Positions 7,708-15,544 of a stretch of 64,000 bases of DNA are shown piece after piece. How positions within the stretch are numbered: the stretch's first letter is position 1; every line of letters begins with the position of its first letter. The stretch spans positions 124,001 to 188,000 of the forward strand of contig JAXLWB010000010.1 in NCBI GenBank assembly GCA_046328715.1, read 5' to 3'. A program made the translations under genes and the position numbers. Origin of the DNA: JAXLWB01 sp046328715 (GTDB lineage Bacteria > Chloroflexota > Anaerolineae > Caldilineales > Caldilineaceae). The notes beneath the pieces are model-generated. The model was not told where the DNA came from, did no database searches, and was given only the letters and a program-made list of their open reading frames with translations.

Positions 7708-8234
7708 TGCTTGCTCCGCTTGAACGTTTATCCTATCCCATTTTGAGCCGTAGACGCCGACGGATTGTGTTTATACCAACCATCTGGGAAAAATTTACAA
7801 ACGCTGTCGAGATCAATGACCTGTACAACGAAAGTTCACTTGAAGATCGACTGTGGGCCGAGCTTAAACGGCTCCAAATTCAGGCCGAGCGCCAAGAATT
7901 GGTAGAGGTCAACAAGCGCAGCTACTTTTTAGACTTCGCTGTCTACTGCGGAAAAGGCAAGCTAGATATTGAGACTGATGGTGATGAATACCACGCCAAT
8001 CCTGAAAAATCGGCTGTCGATAATGTCCGTAACAACGACTTGGGTAGCAGCGGCTGGCAAGTATTACGCTTTACTACGCGCCAAATTCAAGAACAAATGG
8101 CAGAATACTGTGTATCCAACATTGTTGATACGATCAATCATCTGGGTGGTGTACTCAACGAAGGCAAACTTGTTCCGAGAAAGATCGACAAGGATGCGCC
8201 AGGTGGAACGTATCAGTTGAGTTTGTTTGACTAG
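7707..8234 (+). CDS. Endonuclease-domain protein (DUF559/Vsr-like fold), C-terminal part
   Basis: The intact 175-codon frame holds a PD-(D/E)xK-type region: SSLEDRLWAELKRLQIQAER, then SYFLDFAVYCGKGKLDIETD with acidic D and E-x-D residues, and GDEYHANPEKS, followed by NNDLGSSGWQVLRFTTRQI. That order (E, D, E-x-D, GW-x-V-x-R-F) is typical of DUF559-like nucleases. The ATG at 7707 is probably not the native start, because coherent sequence runs upstream across frameshifts. Target unknown; there is no methyltransferase or helicase beside it. Confidence 0.68.
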   Translation: MLAPLERLSYPILSRRRRRIVFIPTIWEKFTNAVEINDLYNESSLEDRLWAELKRLQIQAERQELVEVNKRSYFLDFAVYCGKGKLDIETDGDEYHANPEKSAVDNVRNNDLGSSGWQVLRFTTRQIQEQMAEYCVSNIVDTINHLGGVLNEGKLVPRKIDKDAPGGTYQLSLFD

Positions 8235-8419
8235 AAGAGCGGGCAGACAGTTGCGAGGAATTTTATGATTCAAGCGTCCCCCACCCCAATTTAATCGGAT
8301 CGTAGTAGAGGAAAGCGAAACCGAAAAATCTATTACTTACCGCTGGTCTCATTCAACCCATTTGATGCATTTTATAGACGGCACGGTGCTTTCATATTTA
8401 TCATTATAATACTGAAGGG

Positions 8420-9205
8420 TTGCACCCAGCACAGTTTTTGTTTCAGATTATTGCTGTAACGGTAGCACTAATTTTGGGAATAGTAAGTTTATATGTGGTA
8501 TTGACAGGAGTGTTTAACGTAACAAAAGTGTCTGTTCACAATCAAAAACTTACTATCAACAGTCGACCAATACCCTGGTTCCGAGACCGCCCTCATGAAA
8601 TTACAGATATTGTGAAAGTATACAACACTGAACGCAATGCAAGGTGGAGGTTAGAGCCGCCTCGTATTTATTCCCTTCGCGCGATGACGAGAGATGGAAG
8701 TGTCAAAACAATTCTAGGCCACACAAATTCGGAACTCGAAGCAGCCTATATTAGTGAAAAGCTTCAACAATGGTTAGGGTTGGATAACAAACTCTTTTTA
8801 GAAGTAATCCTAGACGAGTTATATGAACCAGATCAGAAATTGAATCCATCTTTCACAGGAACAAGAAAATATTCAGTTGCTCCGAACGATATGATCGATG
8901 CTGTACAGCTTATGATCGTAAGAGGAAAGTTGATTCATCGAAAAATTATAGATAGCTCCCATGTCACGTTTGACACACTTGAATTGAGTGGGCGTAGCGG
9001 TGAATATTACATGTTGACCCAAATAATAGTAAAGGCTGTTTCTGATGGTTCTGAGATAACCGTAAAACAGAAACCGAAACCCTATATGTATGGTTTCGGG
9101 CATAACCTGAATGTACGAGGAGTCTTCTCAAAAATTGAGACTGCACGAGAATTTCTCCAATATCAATTTTACGAAGACCCTCAGATAGTCGATCAGCGTA
9201 AGTAA
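8420..9205 (+). CDS. Hypothetical protein with one N-terminal membrane segment
   Basis: 261 residues from a TTG start with GAAGGG just upstream; I do not recognise the family. Residues about 5-30 (LFQIIAVTVALILGIVSLYV) form one hydrophobic membrane segment. The rest is soluble, with a strand-rich part around LTINSRPIPWFRDRPHEI that resembles a PH-like or membrane-rim domain, and a second half with no recognised motif. Base composition is AT-richer than the sugar genes on either side. Its stop overlaps the next ATG (TAATG at 9203-9207), so it is translated together with the HD protein. A TATAAT box lies at 8405-8410. Confidence 0.6.
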   Translation: MHPAQFLFQIIAVTVALILGIVSLYVVLTGVFNVTKVSVHNQKLTINSRPIPWFRDRPHEITDIVKVYNTERNARWRLEPPRIYSLRAMTRDGSVKTILGHTNSELEAAYISEKLQQWLGLDNKLFLEVILDELYEPDQKLNPSFTGTRKYSVAPNDMIDAVQLMIVRGKLIHRKIIDSSHVTFDTLELSGRSGEYYMLTQIIVKAVSDGSEITVKQKPKPYMYGFGHNLNVRGVFSKIETAREFLQYQFYEDPQIVDQRK

Positions 9206-9783
9206 TGGAAACCTCTGTGCTACAGAAAATGTTCGAGCAACTCGTTCCCTTATACTCCACTCCCGACCGCGCCTACCACAACCTCGCCCATATCGAAGCC
9301 TGCTTGACCGAATTCGAAGCGGTGAAATCACTCGCCAGCGATCCCGTCGCCCTGCAAGCTGCCATCTGGTTCCACGACGTTATCTACGACCCGCGGTCGC
9401 ATGACAACGAAGAACGCAGTGCCGACTTCGCTGCCGAACAGTTGCGTTCACTAGGCATGGACGAAGCACAGCTCGAACAGGTCAAGCAGTTGATTCTCGC
9501 CACCAAACATGATCGCTCTGTCATCGGTGATGCGACGATGCTGGTGGATATCGATCTCTCCATCCTGGGCAAACCGGCGGAAGAATTTGACCGCTACGAC
9601 GCTGCGATTCGTCAGGAGTATCAGTGGGTTGCCGAAGATGCCTATCGAGTAGGGCGTGCTAAGGTGCTACAGAAATTTCTGGATCGACCTTCGATCTATC
9701 AAACTGACTACTTCCGCATTCGTTATGAAGCACAAGCCCGCATAAATTTACAGAGAGCCATCAAACAACTAAACCCGCATTGA
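9205..9783 (+). CDS. HD-domain metal-dependent phosphohydrolase
   Basis: 192 residues of the predicted HD-superfamily hydrolase group (COG4339 type). The metal ligands are in order: YHNLAHI (His), WFHDVIYDP (His-Asp), ATKHD (His) and VDIDLSILG (Asp). Conserved EERSADFAA and a basic FLDRPSIYQTDYFR end region also fit the family. Members are thought to cleave phosphate from nucleotides or similar molecules, but the substrate is unproven. It is translationally coupled to the membrane protein before it. Confidence 0.82.
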   Translation: METSVLQKMFEQLVPLYSTPDRAYHNLAHIEACLTEFEAVKSLASDPVALQAAIWFHDVIYDPRSHDNEERSADFAAEQLRSLGMDEAQLEQVKQLILATKHDRSVIGDATMLVDIDLSILGKPAEEFDRYDAAIRQEYQWVAEDAYRVGRAKVLQKFLDRPSIYQTDYFRIRYEAQARINLQRAIKQLNPH

Positions 9784-9796
9784 GGCTTAAGATCTC

Positions 9797-10342
9797 ATGG
9801 AACGACACGATATCGAACAATTAGGCCAAGCACTGTTATTTGACAATTCAATCGTTCAGCATGGCTATGCACCCTATTTGCGAGACTACGATGTTATTGT
9901 TGATGTGTATGCTGCGTCTCCAAATCAAAACTACACATCTTACGTTGAGGGGCGTTACCGTTATCGTTTTACGCATTGTGTTTTCGCACAGATTTCAACC
10001 TCTCTCTCCGACCACGTCTGGATTGAATCCTGGAGTGATAAATTTATTGATTTCAAAACTTGGGAAGAAAAGGGATCTCCACCAGGTTATGTATGGGGCG
10101 TTCTTTCTGCTGAAGCATATCCAGGATTAAGTTATGTAGAGAATTCAGAACTTGCTATCGAAAGGACAAACCGTCTTGGTCGAACAATGCATGAAATTGC
10201 AATTGAAACAAACTGTTATCGTCTCCAATTGGTGTTTCATAATCTTCAATTAACGAAAATTGGTCAGGGAGATCCTGAAACACGAAAAATTGTCTCTGTT
10301 GAGATTCCTTTATCAATCGATGATTTTTACAACATGCCCTAA
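9797..10342 (+). CDS. YxiG-like domain protein, function unknown
   Basis: 181 residues. The pattern GYAPYLRDYDVIVDVYA, YRYRFTHCVFAQISTSL, GYVWGVLSAEAYPGL and MHEIAIETNCYRLQLVFHN resembles proteins annotated as YxiG-like, some of which sit in toxin-immunity neighbourhoods in Firmicutes and actinobacteria. No catalytic motif is evident. AT-rich composition again sets it apart from the neighbouring sugar genes. In-frame sequence after the stop (to 10440) still reads like protein (LATVFDSELHQIGLFNYIL), perhaps a remnant of another gene; 10343-10511 holds nothing else. Confidence 0.55.
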   Translation: MERHDIEQLGQALLFDNSIVQHGYAPYLRDYDVIVDVYAASPNQNYTSYVEGRYRYRFTHCVFAQISTSLSDHVWIESWSDKFIDFKTWEEKGSPPGYVWGVLSAEAYPGLSYVENSELAIERTNRLGRTMHEIAIETNCYRLQLVFHNLQLTKIGQGDPETRKIVSVEIPLSIDDFYNMP

Positions 10343-10511
10343 GCTTCATGTCTCGCCACCGTCTTTGATTCAGAACTCCATCAAATTGGCCTGTTCAACT
10401 ACATCCTCTACAATAGTCTTCACCAACCAATGACTCAAAAATGAAATTTCGTGTTCCTTCTGTCCGTGTTTAGTCTTTTCAGAGGCAACACAGATCCTGT
10501 GGAGTAACCTT

Positions 10512-11510
10512 ATGACCAAACTCTGGAATCATCCCGACCATTTCCGCGAAGAGATGCTCGATGGCTTTGTCGCGGCCTATAGCCGTTATGTGCGGCGTGT
10601 CCCTGGCGCTTCGGGCGTGATGGCGGTCGATGCCCCGCGCAACGACCGCGTCTCGCTGTTGGTGGGTGGCGGCAGCGGTCATTATCCGGCCTTCTGCGGC
10701 TATGTGGGCCCTGGCATTGCGGCGGCGGCGGCGATGGGTGAGATCTTTGCCAGCCCCTCGGTCGAACAGGTATACCTCGTGACCAAGGCGGTCGCCAGTG
10801 AGGCAGGCGTGCTCTACTGCTATGGCAACTACACCGGCGATGTGCTCAACTTCGACATGGCGGCTGAAATGTGTGCGATGGAAGGGATCAACGTGCGTTC
10901 GGTGCAGGTCTGGGATGATGTTGCCTCCGCTCCCAAAGGCGAAGAGCATAAACGGCGCGGGGTGGCCGGTGACTTCTTTGTCTTCAAGATGGCTGGAGCC
11001 GCCGCTGCGCGCGGGGATACACTCGATCAAGTCGAAGCCATCGCCCGGCGTGCCAACGAGCAGACACGATCCTTTGGCGTGGCCTTTGGCGGCTGCACAT
11101 TACCAGGGCGATCCGAACCACTCTTCACCGTCGCACCGGGCAAGATGGAACTCGGGCTGGGGGTTCACGGTGAAAAGGGGGTGGCATCCAGTGAGATGCG
11201 TCCGGCAGCGGAGGTGGCGAAGATGTTGGTCGAAACCATTCTGAAGGATGCGCCCCCTGGGGTTGGCAACAAGGCTGCCGTACTCCTCAACGGCTTGGGT
11301 GCCACCAAATACGAAGAGCTGTTCGTGCTCTACAACGATATCCGCAAACAACTTGGCGCGGCAGGCATCGAAATCTACAAACCCAACGTCGGTGAACTTG
11401 TCACCTCGCTCGACATGGCCGGCTGCTCGCTCACCCTCTGCTGGCTGGATGATGAGTTGCGGGATCTGTTTGACGCACCGTGTCAGTGCGCAGCATATAC
11501 ACAACTTTAG
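10512..11510 (+). CDS. Dihydroxyacetone kinase subunit DhaK-like protein
   Basis: 332 residues covering the DhaK (ketose-binding) domain only. LLVGGGSGHYPAF, GNYTGDVLNFDMA, GVAFGGCTLPG and GLGVHGEKGV (with the histidine that forms the covalent hemiaminal with the ketone) are all present, followed by NGLGATKYEELFVLY and SLDMAGCSLTL. No DhaL (ATP-binding) domain is fused or found anywhere in this window, so either a distant partner donates phosphate or the protein only binds a triose or tetrose. L-erythrulose kinases belong to this family. GGAG precedes the ATG. It is followed by the DUF3830 and FGGY genes in tight spacing. Confidence 0.88.
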   Translation: MTKLWNHPDHFREEMLDGFVAAYSRYVRRVPGASGVMAVDAPRNDRVSLLVGGGSGHYPAFCGYVGPGIAAAAAMGEIFASPSVEQVYLVTKAVASEAGVLYCYGNYTGDVLNFDMAAEMCAMEGINVRSVQVWDDVASAPKGEEHKRRGVAGDFFVFKMAGAAAARGDTLDQVEAIARRANEQTRSFGVAFGGCTLPGRSEPLFTVAPGKMELGLGVHGEKGVASSEMRPAAEVAKMLVETILKDAPPGVGNKAAVLLNGLGATKYEELFVLYNDIRKQLGAAGIEIYKPNVGELVTSLDMAGCSLTLCWLDDELRDLFDAPCQCAAYTQL

Positions 11511-11527
11511 TATTCAATCTATCCAAT

Positions 11528-11944
11528 ATGAATCAGCCAAATACATTGCACATTGTCGTCGCATCTTATCGTTTCGTGGCCCGCTTTGAAGAATCCGCTG
11601 CGCCAGTCACCTGCGCCGAGTTCCGCAAGCTCCTACCCTATTGTCAAAAGTTGATTCATGCTCGCTGGAGCGGCGAAGCTTGTTGGATTCCGCTGGGTGA
11701 TTTCAAACTCAATGTCAGCTTCGAGAATCACACTAGCCATCCCGCACCTGGACAAATTCTTTTCTATCCTGGCGGCTACAGCGAAACCGAGATCCTCTTT
11801 CCCTACGGCGCCACCTGCTTCGCTAGCAAAATGGGACAACTGGCTGGGAATCACTTTCTCACCATCATCGAAGGGCATGAGAAGTTAGCGGCTGTGGGGA
11901 AACTCGTCCTTTGGCAGGGCGCACAGGATATTTTGTTTGAATAG
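11528..11944 (+). CDS. DUF3830 cyclophilin-like protein
   Basis: About 138 residues from the ATG at 11528 (MNQPNTLHIVV), 17 bases after the DhaK stop. It has the DUF3830 pattern: APVTCAEFRKLLPY, HARWSGEACWIPLGD, ENHTSHPAPGQILFYPGG, SETEILFPYGATCFASKMGQ and LAGNHFLTIIEG, then LVLWQGAQDI. The fold is a compact cyclophilin-like barrel; no activity has been established that I know of. Its position between two sugar kinases suggests a role in the same pathway, possibly in binding a substrate or helping an enzyme fold. Alternative longer start at 11480 overlaps the DhaK gene and is unlikely. Confidence 0.72.
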   Translation: MNQPNTLHIVVASYRFVARFEESAAPVTCAEFRKLLPYCQKLIHARWSGEACWIPLGDFKLNVSFENHTSHPAPGQILFYPGGYSETEILFPYGATCFASKMGQLAGNHFLTIIEGHEKLAAVGKLVLWQGAQDILFE

Positions 11945-11950
11945 ACTAAA

Positions 11951-13501
11951 ATGAGATTGGTTATGATCAGCAATTCGCAATTAGTCATCTCTATTGACAG
12001 TTCTACCACCGCCTGTAAAGCCATCGCCTGGGATTGTACTGGGCGCGCGGTGGCCGAAGGGCGAGCCTCCTATCCGTTATTGACGCCTCATCCTGGTTGG
12101 GGCGAGCAGAATGCTGATGACTGGTGGAGCGGGGCTGCCAGTGCCATCCGTGACTGCGTCAGCCAAATTGATGTGTCAAAGGTCGAAGCACTTGCTATCA
12201 CCCATCAGCGTGAGAGTTTTGTGCCGGTAGACGCGGCCGGACGACCGCTACGCAATGGCATCCTCTGGCTAGATGAGCGCAGCCGTGAGCAAGTTGGCTG
12301 GCTCGAAAAGCACTTTGGCCGTGACTATCTACACCGTGTCACGGGCAAGCCCCCTTCGATGACAGCATCGATTGCCAAAGTAGTATGGCTGATTCAAAAC
12401 GAGCCAGAGGTCGTCGTCAAAACGGCAAAGTTCCTCGATGTCCACGCCTTTTTGGTGCATCGCCTGACCGGACACTTCCGCACCAGTCTGGCCAACGCCG
12501 ACCCGATGGGGCTGGTCGATCTGGTGAATCGGCGCTGGGCCGAAGAGGTCATCCACGAACTAGGTCTGCGGCTCGATCAATTTAGCGAACTGGTGCAGCC
12601 TGGTACAATTATCGGAAACGTGACCCAGGAAGCCGCGGCGGCAACAGGTTTGCCAACGGGTTTACCCGTGGTGGCCGGGGCAGGCGATGGTCAATGTGCC
12701 GGGTTGGGTGCCAATGCAACAGGCGGTGGGCGTGCTTATCTCAACTTAGGCACAGCAGTCGTGGCTGGTGTGATGAGCGAAGGGTATCCTTGCGATCTGG
12801 CCTTCCGCACCCTCTTTGCACCTGTCCCTGGCAATTACTTTGCTGAGCATGTGCTGCGTGGCGGCGTCTTCACGGTCGGTTGGTTTATTGACAAATTTGC
12901 CAGCGACCTGCGCAATCCGCTGTTAAGCCATGGCCCTGAGCAGATTCTCGAACAGGCCGCCGCCAAAGTGCCGCCCGGTTCGCAAGGGCTGATGCTCGTA
13001 CCCTACTGGAACAACGTGATGAATCCCTACTGGGACCCCAAAGCCTCGGGTATTACCATTGGCTGGACCGGTGCACACGGACGTGAACACTTTTACCGCG
13101 CCATTCTCGAAGGGATCGCCTTTGAACAGCGGCTGGTCGGCGATGCGATGATGGCGGTGACTGGCCCCTTCAGCGAGTACGTGACGATGGGCGGCGGCAG
13201 CAAGAGTGACCTCTGGTGCCAAATTGTGGCCGACGTGACTGGCATTCCCGTCGTGCGTTCGACCACGACCGAAGCGACCTGTCTCGGTGCCGGGATCCTG
13301 GCTGCCACTGCCGTCGGCTGGTACCCCGATGTACGCTCCGCCGCCAACGCCATGACCAGCATCGCCGAGCGCTTTACACCCCACCCCGAGACCCAGGCGA
13401 TCTATGACCGACTCTATCAAGAAATCTACAAACCACTCTTCCCCACCCTCCAACCGCTGGCGGATCGACTGACGGAACTTACATATAAAGAAAATTTGTA
13501 A
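11951..13501 (+). CDS. FGGY-family carbohydrate kinase (xylulokinase-like)
   Basis: 516 residues with the two ribonuclease-H-like actin-fold halves. The N-terminal phosphate loop is ISIDSSTTACKAIAWD; AITHQRESFVP and ILWLDERS match the FGGY signature region; GAGDGQCAGLGA near residue 240 starts the C-terminal half, and YVTMGGGSKSDLWCQIVADV is the ATP-binding FGGY signature 2. It phosphorylates a sugar or polyol (xylulose, erythritol and glycerol are family substrates). The first ATG is 11951; ATG 11963 is equally possible. It follows the DUF3830 gene by 6 bases. Confidence 0.9.
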   Translation: MRLVMISNSQLVISIDSSTTACKAIAWDCTGRAVAEGRASYPLLTPHPGWGEQNADDWWSGAASAIRDCVSQIDVSKVEALAITHQRESFVPVDAAGRPLRNGILWLDERSREQVGWLEKHFGRDYLHRVTGKPPSMTASIAKVVWLIQNEPEVVVKTAKFLDVHAFLVHRLTGHFRTSLANADPMGLVDLVNRRWAEEVIHELGLRLDQFSELVQPGTIIGNVTQEAAAATGLPTGLPVVAGAGDGQCAGLGANATGGGRAYLNLGTAVVAGVMSEGYPCDLAFRTLFAPVPGNYFAEHVLRGGVFTVGWFIDKFASDLRNPLLSHGPEQILEQAAAKVPPGSQGLMLVPYWNNVMNPYWDPKASGITIGWTGAHGREHFYRAILEGIAFEQRLVGDAMMAVTGPFSEYVTMGGGSKSDLWCQIVADVTGIPVVRSTTTEATCLGAGILAATAVGWYPDVRSAANAMTSIAERFTPHPETQAIYDRLYQEIYKPLFPTLQPLADRLTELTYKENL

Positions 13502-13541
13502 CTCGGATGGAAAGGAACTCGGATCAAACTGGAGAGTTGTT

Positions 13542-13997
13542 GTGGATGAAAAATTGTTGTATTCAAGAGAAAGTTACAGGCTCAGGGGAATGATGTATTC
13601 GGTGCGTAATCAACTAAAGCTCGGCTGGTCTGAAGAAGTTTATCATCAAGCAATGGTTCACTTGGCGGAGCAGAATCGTGTGCCGATTCTTTCAAAACCT
13701 AAAACAATCCTGACACATCGTGGAGTCCAAGTACATGCATTTGAACCCGACATAATTGCTTGGGACAAGATAATATTAGAATTGAAAGCGTTACCTTACA
13801 CTCAGGACTTCCTCTATGAACATTACGCTCAATTAATCCATTACTTGAAGTTCTTCCAGAAACGGCTTGGATTCCTGGTGAATTTTGCTACACCAGAGCT
13901 CCAAATTAAGCGGGTAATTTGGGCAGAACCGCCTTTGGAAATCTCACAAGATTTTTCAATATTGCACCCTCAACATTTCGTTCAGTTGAGAGCTTGA
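13542..13997 (+). CDS. GxxExxY protein (first half of a split gene)
   Basis: 151 residues from a GTG start. LKLGWSEEVYHQAM carries the name-giving G-x-x-E-x-x-Y, and AFEPDIIAWDKIILELKAL gives the PD-(D/E)xK-like D and E-x-K residues, followed by HYAQLIHYLKFF and GFLVNFA. Family members are nuclease-fold proteins of unknown role, often acquired by transfer. The end (after about 13960) differs from what follows in frame +2, where coherent sequence continues. I think the gene was one two-domain protein, now split by one indel. AT-rich compared with the sugar genes on both sides. Confidence 0.72.
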   Translation: MDEKLLYSRESYRLRGMMYSVRNQLKLGWSEEVYHQAMVHLAEQNRVPILSKPKTILTHRGVQVHAFEPDIIAWDKIILELKALPYTQDFLYEHYAQLIHYLKFFQKRLGFLVNFATPELQIKRVIWAEPPLEISQDFSILHPQHFVQLRA

Positions 13998-14365
13998 TAA
14001 ACAAGCTGCGTGAAATTATTCTTGGCATTGCACATCAGTATGGGTTGGGTTATTCAGAAACGATTTATCGCAAGCTGATTGCCATTGAATCGAGATATCA
14101 TGCTCTAAATTGCCTTGAAGAAACGGAAGTAATGGCGCGTTGGGAGGGTACAGAGATAGCAAAAACAACGACTCCACATCTTTTGATTTCTGATAAGGTT
14201 CTCGTCTATGTACGTTCTCTCCTTGAAAATCCCACGAGCTATGATTTTGCTCGAACCGCAACATATCTCTCGTCTTTGGGGCTTCAAGTTGGGCTTGTAG
14301 TCAATTTTGGCCGCAAACAACTGCAAATCATAGGCGTTTCGACCAATAAGCTTCATCAATCATGA
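13919..14365 (+). CDS. Second GxxExxY-like domain (3' half of the split gene)
   Basis: The open frame starts at 13919, but only sequence from about 13985 (SVESLINKLREIILGIAHQY) looks genuine. It has GLGYSETIYRKLIAIES, a second G-x-x-E-x-x-Y, and ends with GLVVNFGRKQLQIIGV as in the family. The middle lacks the catalytic D and E-x-K pair (LLISDKVLVYVRSLL), so it may be an inactive partner domain. The 79-base overlap with the previous frame and the sequence logic indicate one broken gene. The stop overlaps the next ATG (ATGA at 14362). Confidence 0.6.
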   Translation: MGRTAFGNLTRFFNIAPSTFRSVESLINKLREIILGIAHQYGLGYSETIYRKLIAIESRYHALNCLEETEVMARWEGTEIAKTTTPHLLISDKVLVYVRSLLENPTSYDFARTATYLSSLGLQVGLVVNFGRKQLQIIGVSTNKLHQS

Positions 14366-15429
14366 CTACCAATCCGAGTTCCTTTCCATCCGAGTTACAA
14401 CAATTGCCCAGTCGTATGCAAACCATCACATGTTCTGAAACAGGTATAATTAATATTGAATCACAAGTTATACCCGGCCTATCATCTGGTGAACTCCTCG
14501 TCCGCATGAATGCCTGCGGCATCTGTGGGACGGATGTGACGAAGGTTTACGATGACTACTTTCGCAAGCCAGTCCAGCTTGGACATGAACTGGTTGCAAC
14601 CGTAGTCGAAAGTAAGAATGAAAACTTCCGCACCGGTCAAAGAGTAGCGATTGCTCATCATGCCCCGGACTATGCCTCGCACTATACCCGCCGGGGCAGT
14701 GCGCCGATGGATCTACAATTTAAGCGCAGCAACATCGACCCCGGCGGGTTTGCCGAGTTGATTCGGATTCCCGAACTGCTCGTGCAACACACCGTCCTGC
14801 CGGTCCCCGACGGAATGCCCGATCTGCGGGCGGTCTTTATGGAGCCGCTTGCCTGCTGTTTGCGCGCACTGGATCGCATCTTGCTGCTGGAGGGCGATAC
14901 CGTTGTGATTGTCGGCGTGGGTGCAGTGGGAATGCTCTTTGTGCCGCTACTGCGTGATCGCACGATCAACATTCTGGTCAGCGATGTGCGCAAGGAGCGA
15001 TTGGAATTAGCAAAAGTCTGGGGTGCCAGCGGCGACTCGCTTGTCAGCGAAGGTAACATTGCCGAACTGGCCAAAGCCGAGACGGACCGCCGTGGGGCCG
15101 ATGTTGTGATTCTCACCGTGGTTACGCGTGCAACGTTGGAAGTCGCCATGGAATCCGTGCGTGATGGTGGTACAATACTCCTATTCGGCACCAAGCCCGC
15201 TCAGAGTTTTCCCATCAATTGGTGGGACATTTGGCGGCGTGAGATCAATCTGATCAGCAGCTATTCGTCCACACCCGACCTGTTAACACGGGCAATGGCA
15301 CTGTTGAAGCGGAAGGACTATGCGTTAGAAACGCTGATCAGTCATGTTCTGCCATTGAGCGAGGCCCCACGAGGCTTTCAATTGGTCCATGATGGGGCAG
15401 CGTCGAAGGTCGTGATTACGGGAGAATAG
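14362..15429 (+). CDS. Zinc-type alcohol/polyol dehydrogenase (sorbitol dehydrogenase family)
   Basis: MDR-superfamily dehydrogenase of 355 residues, beginning after about 20 extra residues. Catalytic zinc ligands are visible in ACGICGTD (Cys), QLGHELVA (His-Glu) and VFMEPLACC (Glu). The NAD-binding stretch is VVIVGVGAVGMLFVPLL. The four cysteines that bind the structural zinc in most relatives are absent: the equivalent lobe reads HHAPDYASHYTRRG. It oxidises or reduces a sugar or polyol; C-terminal VISHVLPLSE... features agree with family. It sits between the kinases and the phosphate dehydrogenase/isomerase genes, so it may feed the same pathway. Confidence 0.86.
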   Translation: MTTNPSSFPSELQQLPSRMQTITCSETGIINIESQVIPGLSSGELLVRMNACGICGTDVTKVYDDYFRKPVQLGHELVATVVESKNENFRTGQRVAIAHHAPDYASHYTRRGSAPMDLQFKRSNIDPGGFAELIRIPELLVQHTVLPVPDGMPDLRAVFMEPLACCLRALDRILLLEGDTVVIVGVGAVGMLFVPLLRDRTINILVSDVRKERLELAKVWGASGDSLVSEGNIAELAKAETDRRGADVVILTVVTRATLEVAMESVRDGGTILLFGTKPAQSFPINWWDIWRREINLISSYSSTPDLLTRAMALLKRKDYALETLISHVLPLSEAPRGFQLVHDGAASKVVITGE

Positions 15430-15544
15430 ACAGCAAAGAGTAAAAAAGTAGTAAGTCCGTTTTTATCCGCCAAATCTGTGTCATCTGCGTACCGATCTTC
15501 CTGTTTACTCGGATGTTCGTCAAAATTACGAAACGAAGAAACTT

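Noticed and set aside
9128..9331. Minus-strand frame near the HD gene start
   Set aside because: Shadow of the coupled membrane-HD gene pair.
10343..10440. In-frame protein-like stretch after the YxiG-like stop (LATVFDSELHQIGLFNYIL)
   Set aside because: Only about 30 codons with no start or family I can name; possible remnant but not supportable as a gene.
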